Below, piece by piece: positions 35,926 through 44,874 of a stretch of DNA of 64,000 nt. Source of the stretch: Ga0077555 sp050250755 (lineage in GTDB: Bacteria > Pseudomonadota > Alphaproteobacteria > Rhizobiales > Hyphomicrobiaceae); assembly GCA_050250755.1 (NCBI GenBank), contig JBFWOB010000003.1, positions 62,001 to 126,000 of the forward strand, read 5' to 3'. Numbering within the stretch: position 1 is the stretch's first letter; each line of letters begins with the position of its first letter. The notes under the pieces are model-generated. The model was not told where the DNA came from, ran no database searches, and saw nothing but the letters and a program-made list of their open reading frames with translations. The position numbers were made by a program, and so were the translations under genes.

Positions 35926-36573
35926 ATGATCACCATCTCCGCCTTTCGGTGGGTACCTGATTTCGCACGCGGACAGGTTCGCGATCTACGGGTCCGTTGG
36001 GCTCTGGAAGAGGCCGGGCTTGCTTACACGACGCGCTTGCTCGAACAGGGTGACCAAGACAAACCGGACTATCGGCAACTACAGCCGTTCGGGCAGGTGC
36101 CGATTTTCGAGGATGATAATCTCGTTCTCTTCGAAAGCGGCGCAATCGTGCTTCACATTGGCGAACGATGTGAGGCTTTGCTGCCGCATGATCCGGGTGC
36201 TCGCGCTCGGGCAACCCAGTGGGTGATCGCGGCACTCAGCTCGATTGAACCACATGTCGCGAACGTCGCCATTATTGACCTCTTCTACGCAGACCAGGAG
36301 TGGGCAAAGCTTCGCCGTCCGAGTGCGGTCCAATTCCTTGAGCGCCGCCTCGCTGGACTATCCCATTCACTGAGCGACAAACCCTATCTCGATGGCGAAC
36401 GGTTCACGGCCGGCGATCTGATGATGTCGACAGTCCTGCGCATCCTGGAGAACACCGACATTGTGAAACGCGATCGACGCTTGGCCGATTACGTCGAACG
36501 CTGCATAGCCAGGCCGGCATTCCAACGCGCGCTGGATGCTCAAATTGCCGACTTCCGTCAGGATGCGGCTTAA
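35926..36573 (+). CDS. Glutathione S-transferase
   Basis: 215 residues from ATG 35926, which has AGGAG eight bases upstream. The frame extends 13 codons further, but that would remove the ribosome-binding site. The N-terminal thioredoxin-like domain has the conserved GQVPIFEDDNLVLFESGAIVLHI stretch, which binds the glutathione gamma-glutamyl group. The C-terminal helical domain includes LDGERFTAGDLMMSTVLR, the folding motif of the family. It is soluble and cytoplasmic, and conjugates or reduces electrophiles or peroxides. The gene appears monocistronic. Confidence 0.93.
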   Translation: MITISAFRWVPDFARGQVRDLRVRWALEEAGLAYTTRLLEQGDQDKPDYRQLQPFGQVPIFEDDNLVLFESGAIVLHIGERCEALLPHDPGARARATQWVIAALSSIEPHVANVAIIDLFYADQEWAKLRRPSAVQFLERRLAGLSHSLSDKPYLDGERFTAGDLMMSTVLRILENTDIVKRDRRLADYVERCIARPAFQRALDAQIADFRQDAA

Positions 36574-36616
36574 AAATAACCAATAGATTATCTTTCAACC
36601 CGAAAGCGGCATCGCC

Positions 36617-37753
36617 ATGAACTGGCGCTTTGTACTCTGGAGCACATTGAGCCTCGTCGCCGTGTTTGCAGCGCTCGGCGGCGCATGGATTGTCTCACTG
36701 CCCGCAGCGAAAGTTTCCGCGCTAACGCCAGTGGTGGCCGCCGAAATAGAGGCGACGCTCGCCTCCTTGCGCCCTCCAAAGCGCCAACGTCCGCTGATTG
36801 CGATCCTCGGCATCAACGACGCTACAGAGACCACCGACTATCTCATGCCCTACGGCATTCTCCGGCGTGCCGACGTAGCCGATGTGGTTGCGGTTGCGAC
36901 GGCCCCGGGGCCAATCAAACTGTTTCCTGCACTCACGGTCGAACCGCAGGCAACCGTCGCAGAATTCGATGCGCAGCATCCGCGAGGAGCGGACTACGTC
37001 ATCGTTCCGGCCATGAGCCGCGATGACGATCCGACCGCGCTCGAATGGATCAAGAGCCAGTCGGCCAAAGGCGCGATCGTCATCGGTGTTTGCGCCGGCG
37101 CGAAGGTCGTCGCCGCAGCAGGACTGCTCGCCGGCAGGCGAGCGACGACGCATTGGTATTATCTCGATGAGTTACGCAGAAAACACCCGACCATCCAGTA
37201 CATCGCAGACCGGCGTCTGGTGATCGATCACGGTGTTGCGACGACCACCGGTATTAGCGCCTCGATGCCGATGGCGCTCACGCTTGTCGAGGCGATTGCC
37301 GGTCGCGCCAAGGCCGAACAGGTAGGCCGTGACATCGGTGTTATGGATTGGGATTCGCGCCACGACAGCGCGGCATTCCAATTCACGCGCCCATTCGCCT
37401 TGACTGCGATCGTAAATACACTCGCGTTCTGGCGACATGAGACTTTGGGACTGGAGCTGAAACCAGAAATGGACGAGGTGTTGCTCGCGCTTGTCGCAGA
37501 TGCCTGGTCGCGCACCTATCGGTCACGCGTGGAGACATTCGCTGCCGTGGCGAGTGGGTATCGTTCCCGCAATGGCCTGTCGATCCTGCCGGACCGCATC
37601 ACCTCAGAATGGCCGGAGGAGCGTCGACTGCCATTGATGGGAGCTCAGAAACCTGCAGTAGCCTTGGACGAAATCCTTCATTCCATCGCGCAGCGCTACG
37701 GCACGGGTACATCGGATTTTGTTGCCATGCAGCTCGAATACCAAAGCAAGTGA
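36617..37753 (+). CDS. Membrane-anchored DJ-1/PfpI family protein
   Basis: 378 residues. An N-terminal helix (about 5-28) anchors or exports the protein. A GATase1/DJ-1-like domain (about 58-230) follows, with the nucleophile-elbow cysteine Cys159 in GVCAGAKVVAAAG. After it come THWYYLDELRRKHP and TTTGISASMPMAL, as in the sensor half of GlxA/FtrA-type AraC regulators. Unlike those regulators there is no C-terminal helix-turn-helix; instead there are about 130 residues of unknown fold. The combination of a membrane helix with a DJ-1 domain and no DNA-binding part suggests an enzyme or ligand sensor at the membrane. The function is unknown. Confidence 0.82.
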   Translation: MNWRFVLWSTLSLVAVFAALGGAWIVSLPAAKVSALTPVVAAEIEATLASLRPPKRQRPLIAILGINDATETTDYLMPYGILRRADVADVVAVATAPGPIKLFPALTVEPQATVAEFDAQHPRGADYVIVPAMSRDDDPTALEWIKSQSAKGAIVIGVCAGAKVVAAAGLLAGRRATTHWYYLDELRRKHPTIQYIADRRLVIDHGVATTTGISASMPMALTLVEAIAGRAKAEQVGRDIGVMDWDSRHDSAAFQFTRPFALTAIVNTLAFWRHETLGLELKPEMDEVLLALVADAWSRTYRSRVETFAAVASGYRSRNGLSILPDRITSEWPEERRLPLMGAQKPAVALDEILHSIAQRYGTGTSDFVAMQLEYQSK

Positions 37754-37939
37754 AACAATGTGACTGCCAGCCCAACACGCAGGTCGGCAGAAATGACTGA
37801 CGAATATTGATCTAGGAATGGATGTCCTTTCGATAACGCTGCGTGCCGCGAAAGCGGAGGTGTTGCAGGGCATGCAGGCGCCATGTCAGGGTGTATGGTC
37901 TGTTCTATTCCAGATCGTCATCGGGAGTACGGCACAGCC

Positions 37940-38887
37940 ATGCTCATGCGTTGTATTGCGGCATTCCTTGCCATCATTTTCGCAGCCACTTCGGCTCGCG
38001 CCCAGTGGCCCGAGAAGCCCGTAAAGCTCGTTGTGCCATATCCGGCTGGAGGAGCCGCGGATCTGCCCGCGCGGCTCGTAGCGGAGGGGCTGACCAAAAA
38101 ATTCGGAAAGCCATTTATCGTCGAGAATCGGGCTGGTGCTGCGGGTCAGATCGGGACCGAGTCTGTGGTGCGCGCTACACCCGATGGTTACACATTCTAC
38201 TGTGGCCCGAACGCGCCTTATATGCTGTTGCCTCTGCTTCGACCAACGAGCTATCGCTCGTCCGATCTCGTGCCGATAGCGCCATACGGTGAGTTGATTT
38301 ACGCCTTCGGCGTCCTCTCGAAGGCTCCCTTCAACAATCTGAAGGAACTCGTGGCGCAGGCCAAAGCCAGCCCGGGCAAACTCTCCTATTCGTCGCCGGG
38401 TGCGGGTTCGGCAACGCACCTGAGAGCCGAGTCCTTCAAATCCCTTGCCGGCGTCGACATCACTCACATCCCCTATCGGACCGGAGCCGAAGCGCTGCCC
38501 GACCTACTGGCGGGACGCCTCGACGTAATGTTCGACAATCTGTTCTTTCCGCACGTGCGGCTCGGAGAGGTGAAAATGCTCGGCGTGCTGGGCGGCAGAC
38601 GCCACCCCGAGTTCCCGGATGTCGCAACCTTCGCCGAGCAGGGCTTTGACATTGATCTGCCGGTGTGGGGTGGCCTGCTCTCGCCAGTCGGCACGCCGAA
38701 GACAATCATGGACGCGCTCGGGGAGGCGATGAACGAGCTCAACACCGTGCCAGAGTTCAAGGAAGGCATGCTGAAGATCGGCTTCGTATCGTACGTCGCG
38801 ACGCCAGAAGAACTCGGCAAGCAGCTCGCCAAAGAAGCGGAACTTTACAAGAGCTGGGTGCAGCGAACCAACTTCAAGCTCGAATAG
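37940..38887 (+). CDS. Bug-type tripartite tricarboxylate transporter receptor
   Basis: 315 residues from ATG 37940, with a second ATG two codons later. The signal peptide is RCIAAFLAIIFAATSARA before QWPEKP. The mature part has the family opening VKLVVPYPAGGAADLPARL, followed by VENRAGAAGQIGTESVVRATPDGYT. These periplasmic receptors bind carboxylates or related small molecules. The membrane partners TctA/TctB are not encoded nearby, so this is an orphan receptor, as is common for the Bug family. It converges on the tetR gene, 16 bases away. Confidence 0.93.
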   Translation: MLMRCIAAFLAIIFAATSARAQWPEKPVKLVVPYPAGGAADLPARLVAEGLTKKFGKPFIVENRAGAAGQIGTESVVRATPDGYTFYCGPNAPYMLLPLLRPTSYRSSDLVPIAPYGELIYAFGVLSKAPFNNLKELVAQAKASPGKLSYSSPGAGSATHLRAESFKSLAGVDITHIPYRTGAEALPDLLAGRLDVMFDNLFFPHVRLGEVKMLGVLGGRRHPEFPDVATFAEQGFDIDLPVWGGLLSPVGTPKTIMDALGEAMNELNTVPEFKEGMLKIGFVSYVATPEELGKQLAKEAELYKSWVQRTNFKLE

Positions 38888-38903
38888 GCTCGGTTCGACC
38901 GCG

Positions 38904-39494
38904 CTACCCTGGCCAAGACCTCAATGCCAGCTCGGCCACATCGAGCAGTTCTTTCTGCGAGGCCCCGCCCGCCGCCTGCACGGACATACCTTGTATCAGC
39001 GTCGCGACATATCGTGCCAGCGCTGACGGATCGCTATCCGATGGCAGGTCGCCCTCCGACCGAGCACGCTCGAGACGCTGACGCAGCTCCGCCTCGCCCG
39101 CGCAACGGCGCGCTATCAATTCATTCTTTATCGCTTCGGATGCTTCGCCGCACGACAAGGCGCCTTGGACCGCGAGGCATCCGGCTGGATGACAGGGATC
39201 GGTCAAGCCTTCCGCGGCGGTGCGAAGCAGCATCTCGACCACCCGGCGGGCCGTCGGCTCTTGTAAGGCTTGACGCTGAACAGCACCTGGTCCCTTCTCC
39301 GCATACCGGTCGAGCGCGAGGCGAAACAGGGTCTCCTTGTTTCCAAACGCGGCATAGAGGCTCGGTCGGTTGATTCCCATGGCCTCGGTAAGGTCAGAAA
39401 TAGAGGTACCCTCGAATCCGCGCTGCCAAAATGTCATCAGCGCCTTGTCGAGCGCCTCTTCGGCGTCGAATTCCCGAGGGCGGCCCTTCTGCAC
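38904..39494 (-). CDS. TetR/AcrR family transcriptional regulator
   Basis: 196 residues from a GTG start preceded by GGAG eight bases away. The N-terminal helix-turn-helix is ISDLTEAMGINRPSLYAAFGNKETLF, the usual TetR recognition region. The C-terminal ligand-binding half includes CHPAGCLAVQGALSCGE, a short Cys-containing stretch found in the AcrR subgroup that controls efflux pumps. The gene is divergent from the RND pair. Two matching palindromes in the gap (39539-39550 and 39588-39599) are probable binding sites, so it likely represses both itself and the pump. Confidence 0.92.
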   Translation of the reverse strand: MQKGRPREFDAEEALDKALMTFWQRGFEGTSISDLTEAMGINRPSLYAAFGNKETLFRLALDRYAEKGPGAVQRQALQEPTARRVVEMLLRTAAEGLTDPCHPAGCLAVQGALSCGEASEAIKNELIARRCAGEAELRQRLERARSEGDLPSDSDPSALARYVATLIQGMSVQAAGGASQKELLDVAELALRSWPG

Positions 39495-39538
39495 GGCACC
39501 TTCTCCTTCACATCTGCGCGATCACCATAGCATTTCCA

Positions 39539-39550
39539 TACTGCACGGTA
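39539..39550. promoter_or_regulatory. Operator candidate 1 for the TetR regulator
   Basis: TACTGCACGGTA, a pseudo-palindrome that matches operator candidate 2 at 9 of 12 positions. It lies 45 bases upstream of the tetR start codon. Confidence 0.5.
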
Positions 39551-39560
39551 CAGATCGGCA

Positions 39561-39589
39561 TTGACTCTCGCGCTGGCAAGCCCTAGCTA
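39561..39589 (+). promoter_or_regulatory. Sigma-70-like promoter facing the RND efflux genes
   Basis: TTGACT at 39561-39566 and TAGCTA at 39584-39589 are spaced by 17 bases. The -10 box overlaps the first bases of operator candidate 2, as expected for repression by TetR. Confidence 0.5.
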
Positions 39590-39599
39590 CCGATCGGTA
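39588..39599. promoter_or_regulatory. Operator candidate 2 for the TetR regulator
   Basis: TACCGATCGGTA is a perfect 12-base palindrome that overlaps the end of the -10 box. The centre-to-centre distance to candidate 1 is 49 bases. Confidence 0.58.
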
Positions 39600-40031
39600 C
39601 ACAAGAGGGTGCAGGGCATTTCAGAGCTCCCACGGAGATTCTAACTGGTGCGCATGTCGGAATCCGTCGGCATTGATCGTCATACCTTCACAGCTTGCGA
39701 GATGCGCAGCACTGCTAACTGACGAGGTAATTGAACGCCGGAGCGAGCTGGTGGAAAGAATGCGGGTCCGAAACCAAATGAACGGCAGATTGGACGGCTC
39801 GATATTGCACCGCACTCGCGAGAAGGATGTGGTTCACGCGACGACGAGGGAAAGCTGATGACGCACCGTAACGAGAAAACGTCACCCTAGCGGAGCCTGC
39901 GCGTTGGTGTGAGTACCGAAGGCACGGCACAGGCGCGCGCATAACTCGAACGCACAATCGCAAGATCACAGAGATTTCCACTCGACGGCCTCCGCCCGAG
40001 CAGCGGTGGCTCGCCTGAAGGATAAGAAACA

Positions 40032-41312
40032 ATGTCGAAAACAGAGATGATCACGAACAACGAGCCGCCTGTCACATCCGAGCAAAAACCAAAGGCAGGG
40101 CATCGGTGGCTGTGGACGTCGGCGGTCGCGATAGCGATCGCCGCAGCCTCTGCCGGCGCGCTATACACGGTGCCAGGCCGCACTCAAACTGGTGCGTCCA
40201 ACGCTGGCCCGCCTCCAGCGCCGGCGGTATCGGTTGCGGTTGTCGAACCCCGCAAGGCAGTCGTATGGGACGAGTTCTCTGGACGGCTCGAGGCTGTGGA
40301 GCGCGTCGACATCCGCTCGCGTGTCGCGGGCACCGTGCAGCAGGTGCACTTCCGCGAAGGCGCGCTTGTGCAGAAGAATGCGCTTCTGGTGACAATCGAT
40401 CCGGCCCCTTACGCCGCCGAGGTCGACCGTCTGGAGGCGCAGGTCGCATCTGCCGAGGCTCGTGTTGGTTTCACACGGACCGAGGTCGAGCGCGGTCGCA
40501 AACTGCTGGGCACATCGGCGCTTTCGGAGCGAGATGTCGACCAGCGCACCAATGCCTATCGTGAGGCAGACGCGGCACTCCGCGCTGCGAAGGCTGCCCT
40601 GCAGACGGCGCGGCTCAATCTCGGCTACACCGAGGTGCGTGCGCCCGTTGCTGGCCGTGTCGGCCGCCTTGAGATCACCGTCGGTAACCTCGTTGCCGCT
40701 GGCCCCGAATCACCGGTTTTGACGCGGCTGGTCTCTGCCGATCCGATCTATGCGAGCTTCAATGCCAACGAGGCCGTTGTCGCCCGGGTCCTCGCCGCCT
40801 TGAGCCCCGAGGCGAATGCGGCAGCCGACGTTGGCCAGATCAAGGTCGAGTTCGCAACCGTTGCGGACGCTGGAAAGTGGTCGCCAGGCCATCTGCAGCT
40901 TATCGATAACCAGGTCGACGCAACGAGTGGCACAGTGCGCCTGCGGGCGGTGTTCGCGAATCCTGACGGTCGTCTGATGCCCGGTCAGTTCGTTCGCGTG
41001 CGTATGGCCCAACCGAGCAAGGCACCGGTGGTAGTTGTCGATGAGCGGGCAATTGGTACCGATCAGAGCAAGCGCTTCGTGATCGTTGTCGGCACCGACA
41101 ACAAAGCATCATGGCGGGAGATCACACTAGGTGCCATGGCGGGTCACCTGCGCATCGTGACCAGCGGCCTTGCAGGCGGCGAACGCATCGTTGTCAGCGG
41201 ATTGCAGCGTGTGCGACCCGGTGCCGTCGTGGCTCCGCAAGCAACGAGCATGGATCGCGTAACCGCAGCCACGCCGCATGATACGGCCGCCGCCGAACCC
41301 ATGCGCAGATAA
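40032..41312 (+). CDS. RND efflux periplasmic adaptor (membrane fusion protein)
   Basis: 426 residues. After a cytoplasmic tail of about 26 residues comes one membrane helix (about 27-45). Then follow the barrel-sandwich/lipoyl halves (RSRVAGTVQQVHFREGALV and NLGYTEVRAPVAGRVG) with a coiled-coil hairpin between them (about 135-195). The beta-barrel and membrane-proximal parts follow (PDGRLMPGQFVRVRM). It links the inner-membrane pump encoded next to an outer-membrane channel. No channel gene is present here, so a TolC-like protein encoded elsewhere is needed. It is probably under control of the TetR regulator. Confidence 0.95.
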   Translation: MSKTEMITNNEPPVTSEQKPKAGHRWLWTSAVAIAIAAASAGALYTVPGRTQTGASNAGPPPAPAVSVAVVEPRKAVVWDEFSGRLEAVERVDIRSRVAGTVQQVHFREGALVQKNALLVTIDPAPYAAEVDRLEAQVASAEARVGFTRTEVERGRKLLGTSALSERDVDQRTNAYREADAALRAAKAALQTARLNLGYTEVRAPVAGRVGRLEITVGNLVAAGPESPVLTRLVSADPIYASFNANEAVVARVLAALSPEANAAADVGQIKVEFATVADAGKWSPGHLQLIDNQVDATSGTVRLRAVFANPDGRLMPGQFVRVRMAQPSKAPVVVVDERAIGTDQSKRFVIVVGTDNKASWREITLGAMAGHLRIVTSGLAGGERIVVSGLQRVRPGAVVAPQATSMDRVTAATPHDTAAAEPMRR

Positions 41313-41398
41313 TTGCCTCGGTCGTGATCGAGATTTCTAGCAAACGCCTCTGACCGGCCCTGCGGGGAGCGGTCCAGCCCTCCCTGCGAGCTATTGTC

Positions 41399-44300
41399 AT
41401 GAACCTTTCACGGTTTTTCATCGATCGTCCGATCTTCGCCGGCGTACTGTCGGTGCTGATTTTCCTTGCCGGCCTGCTTGCGCTGCGCGCGATGCCGATT
41501 TCGGAATACCCCGAAGTGGCACCCCCTCAAGTCGTGGTTCGCGCGCAATATCCAGGCGCCAACCCGAAGGTCATCGCGGAGACGGTCGCAACGCCGATCG
41601 AAGAGCAGATCAACGGTGTCGAAGGGATGCTCTACATGAGCAGCCAGGCGACGACCGATGGTCAGATGACGCTCACAGTCACGTTTCGCCTCGGTACCGA
41701 CGTCGACAAGGCGCAGCAGCTCGTCCAGAACCGTGTCTCGCAGGCTGAGCCACGTCTGCCCGAGGAGGTGCGTCGTCTCGGCATCACGACGATCAAGAGT
41801 GCACCCGACCTCACCATGGTCGTGCACATTCTTTCGCCGAACGGCCGCTACGACATGAACTACCTGCGCAACTACGCAACACTCAATGTCAAGGATCGTC
41901 TGGCTCGCATTGAGGGCGTTGGCCAGATCAACATATTTGGTGGCGGCGACTACTCGATGCGCATCTGGCTTGACCCGGCCAAGACGGCCGAAATGGGCCT
42001 CTCCGCCGCCGATGTGGTCAACGAGATCCGCGCGCAGAACATACAGGCGGCTGTCGGTGTCGTCGGCGCATCACCAGCACCGACGCAGATCGACCTGCAA
42101 TTGCCGGTCAACGCCCAGGGGCGCCTGCAGAGTGAGGAAGAGTTCGGCGACATCGTGATCAAGGCCGGCGCGAACGGGCAGGTCGTGCGGTTGCGCGACG
42201 TCGCACGTATCGAGCTCGGCGCGTCCGAATATGCGCTCCGCTCGCTGCTCGATAACAAGCCTGCGGTCGGCCTCGGCGTCTTCCAGGCGCCCGGCTCCAA
42301 TGCGCTCCAGATTTCCGACGACGTGCGCAAGGTGATGGCGGAGATCAAGCGCGACATGCCGGAGGGCGTCGACTTCGACATCGTCTACGATCCGACGCAA
42401 TTTGTGCGCGCCTCCATCCAGGCCGTGATCACGACGCTGCTCGAAGCGATCGCACTCGTTGTCATCGTCGTAGTGCTGTTCCTCCAGACTTGGCGCGCCT
42501 CGATCATTCCGCTGGCGGCCGTGCCAGTATCGATCGTAGGTACTTTCGCGGCAATGTATGCGCTCGGATTCTCGGTGAACGCGCTCACCCTGTTCGGTCT
42601 CGTGCTAGCGATCGGCATCGTCGTGGACGATGCAATCGTCGTCGTCGAGAACGTGGAGCGAAACATTGAGGAGGGCCTGCCACCGCGCGAAGCGACCTAC
42701 AAGGCAATGCAGGAGGTGTCCGGGCCGATCATCGCGATCGCGCTGGTGCTCGTTGCGGTATTCGTACCGCTCGCATTTATCAGCGGTCTTACGGGGCAGT
42801 TCTATCGCCAGTTCGCGATGACCATCGCCATTTCGACGGTCATCTCGGCAATCAACTCGCTGACACTGTCGCCGGCGCTCGCGGCGCTTCTGCTGAAGGG
42901 ACACGATGCGCCGAAGGACGTTCTGACGCGCTTCCTCGATGCAACGCTCGGCTGGCTATTCCGTGGCTTCAACACCGTCTTCCATCGCGGCACCGCCGCC
43001 TACGTGGGAGGCGTGCGCGGCGTCCTTTCGCGCAAGGCAATCGGCTTTGGCGTCTACCTCCTGCTCATCGTCGCAGCCGTCGGCGCATTCAAGGCCGTAC
43101 CGCCGGGCTTCGTGCCGGGACAGGACAAACAGTACCTGATCGGCTTCGCGCAGCTTCCCGATGGCGCAACACTCGACCGCACCGAGGACGTGATCCGGCG
43201 CATGAGCGACATCGCGTTGAAGCAGCCTGGCGTCGAAAGCGCGGTCGCCTTCCCCGGTCTCTCGATCGCCGGCTTCACCAACAGCTCCAGCGCCGGCATC
43301 GTTTTCGCCACGCTGAAACCGTTCCATGAGCGCAAGTCACCGCAGTTGTCCGGTCAGGCGATCGCGATGGCGCTCAACCGAGAGTATGCAGGTATCAAGG
43401 ATGCTTTCATCGCCATGTTCCCACCGCCCCCGGTGGCTGGTCTCGGCACGGTCGGCGGCTTCAAGTTGCAAATCGAGGACCGCACCGGCCTCGGGTACGA
43501 GGCGCTCGACCGGGCAACCAATGCCTTTCTCGCGCGTGCTGCCCAGGCACCGGAGATCACAGGCCTCTTCACCGGCTACCAGATCAATGTGCCTCAGCTC
43601 TATGCCGAGATCGACCGCACACGCGCTCGCCAACTCGGAGTTGCTGTCACCGACGTGTTCGAGACGATGCAGATTTACCTTGGCTCGCTCTACGTCAACG
43701 ACTTCAATCGGTTCGGCCGCACCTACTCGGTGCGTGTTCAGGCCGACTCTCAGTTCCGCGCCCGCGCCGACGACATAGGCCAGCTCAAGGTTCGGTCCAA
43801 GTCAGGCGACATGATCCCGCTATCGGTGCTGTTGAAGGTGCAGCAGGCATCGGGACCTGAGCGGGCGATGCGTTACAATGGCTTCCTTTCCGCCGACGTG
43901 ACCGGCGGGCCGGCACCCGGCTATTCGTCGGGACAGGCGCAGGAGGCCGTTGAGCGGATTGCGGCGGAGACACTGCCGAAGGGCATTTCTTTCGAGTGGA
44001 CCGAGCTGACGTATCAGGAGATTCTCGCTGGCAACTCGGCCATCCTGATCTTCCCACTGTCGGTCTTCCTGGTCTTCCTCGTCCTCGCCGCGCTTTACGA
44101 GAGCCTGACGTTGCCGCTGTCGATCATCATGATCGTGCCGATGGGCCTGCTCGCCGCGATAACCGGCGTATGGCTGACCGGCGGCGACAACAACATCTTC
44201 ACGCAGATCGGCCTCGTCGTGCTGGTTGGCTTATCGGCGAAGAACGCGATCCTGATTGTGGAGTTTGCCCGCGAGCTGGAGTTCACAGGGCACACCCCGC

Positions 44301-44605
44301 TGCAGGCCGCTGTCGAGGCCAGCCGATTGCGGCTCCGGCCGATCCTGATGACGTCGCTTGCGTTCATCATGGGCGTCGTGCCACTGGTCTTGTCGAGCGG
44401 CGCCGGCGCCGAGATGCGGCAGGCGATGGGCATCGCGGTGTTCTATGGCATGATCGGCGTCACATTCTTCGGTATCTTCCTGACGCCGATGTTCTACGTG
44501 ATGTTGCGAGCTCTCTCCGGCAACCGGCCGCTCAAGCAGGCCGGCAAAGCACAGGAGGCGCCGTCGACACCAGAGACGCCCCCTCACACGCCGCTGCATG
44601 TCTAG
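41399..44605 (+). CDS. RND multidrug efflux transporter (AcrB/HAE1 type)
   Basis: 1068 residues, a normal size for hydrophobic/amphiphilic efflux RND proteins. It begins MNLSRFFIDRPIFAGVLSVLI, and has 12 helices and two large periplasmic loops. The proton-relay aspartates are in GIVVDDAIVVVENVERN, matching Asp407/Asp408 of AcrB. Later family signatures are GLVVLVGLSAKNAILIVEFA and the RLRPILMTSLAF segment. It is a proton-driven pump for drugs, dyes or solvents, trimeric in the inner membrane. It starts 86 bases after the adaptor gene. Confidence 0.96.
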   Translation: MNLSRFFIDRPIFAGVLSVLIFLAGLLALRAMPISEYPEVAPPQVVVRAQYPGANPKVIAETVATPIEEQINGVEGMLYMSSQATTDGQMTLTVTFRLGTDVDKAQQLVQNRVSQAEPRLPEEVRRLGITTIKSAPDLTMVVHILSPNGRYDMNYLRNYATLNVKDRLARIEGVGQINIFGGGDYSMRIWLDPAKTAEMGLSAADVVNEIRAQNIQAAVGVVGASPAPTQIDLQLPVNAQGRLQSEEEFGDIVIKAGANGQVVRLRDVARIELGASEYALRSLLDNKPAVGLGVFQAPGSNALQISDDVRKVMAEIKRDMPEGVDFDIVYDPTQFVRASIQAVITTLLEAIALVVIVVVLFLQTWRASIIPLAAVPVSIVGTFAAMYALGFSVNALTLFGLVLAIGIVVDDAIVVVENVERNIEEGLPPREATYKAMQEVSGPIIAIALVLVAVFVPLAFISGLTGQFYRQFAMTIAISTVISAINSLTLSPALAALLLKGHDAPKDVLTRFLDATLGWLFRGFNTVFHRGTAAYVGGVRGVLSRKAIGFGVYLLLIVAAVGAFKAVPPGFVPGQDKQYLIGFAQLPDGATLDRTEDVIRRMSDIALKQPGVESAVAFPGLSIAGFTNSSSAGIVFATLKPFHERKSPQLSGQAIAMALNREYAGIKDAFIAMFPPPPVAGLGTVGGFKLQIEDRTGLGYEALDRATNAFLARAAQAPEITGLFTGYQINVPQLYAEIDRTRARQLGVAVTDVFETMQIYLGSLYVNDFNRFGRTYSVRVQADSQFRARADDIGQLKVRSKSGDMIPLSVLLKVQQASGPERAMRYNGFLSADVTGGPAPGYSSGQAQEAVERIAAETLPKGISFEWTELTYQEILAGNSAILIFPLSVFLVFLVLAALYESLTLPLSIIMIVPMGLLAAITGVWLTGGDNNIFTQIGLVVLVGLSAKNAILIVEFARELEFTGHTPLQAAVEASRLRLRPILMTSLAFIMGVVPLVLSSGAGAEMRQAMGIAVFYGMIGVTFFGIFLTPMFYVMLRALSGNRPLKQAGKAQEAPSTPETPPHTPLHV

Positions 44606-44635
44606 CCGCGGAAAGTGTCATTCGGAAAGGCTGGC

Positions 44636-44663
44636 GAGGCCCCAATGCTGAGGACGGGGCCTC
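44636..44663 (+). terminator. Hairpin downstream of the RND efflux genes
   Basis: GAGGCCCC (44636-44643) and GGGGCCTC (44656-44663) form a perfect 8-bp stem with a 12-base loop, 30 bases after the pump's stop. It lacks a T-tract. Confidence 0.5.
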
Positions 44664-44874
44664 CACCGCGCCACGAACGTCGCCTCAACTGGTGATCGCA
44701 GGCTCGATGAGGTCGCTCGCTCGCTCGAGCGACCTGGAATTGTGTCACAAGCAGGCGGAGTGGCATCCCTGCGACGGTGAATCTATGCGCGAGGCAGCGG
44801 ATCACATCGTCTCCTCGCTAACCGTCGCTTCGTGGCTTATTCCTCTCAAGGATACGTAGGGTGGGGAGTCTAGA

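Larger units (their letters stand above)
39495..40031. other. Regulatory gap between tetR and the RND efflux pair
   Basis: 537 bases. The part nearest tetR holds a promoter and two operator-like palindromes, annotated separately. The remaining ~430 bases before the adaptor gene hold no supported gene; short frames at 39673-39858 (plus) and 39621-39815 (minus) have no ribosome-binding site or motif. If the promoter at 39561 drives the pump, the untranslated leader is unusually long. Confidence 0.5.

Noticed and set aside
43996..44859. 287-codon plus-strand frame at the end of the RND gene
   Set aside because: It is the RND gene read in another frame, extended into the gap; no homology signs.
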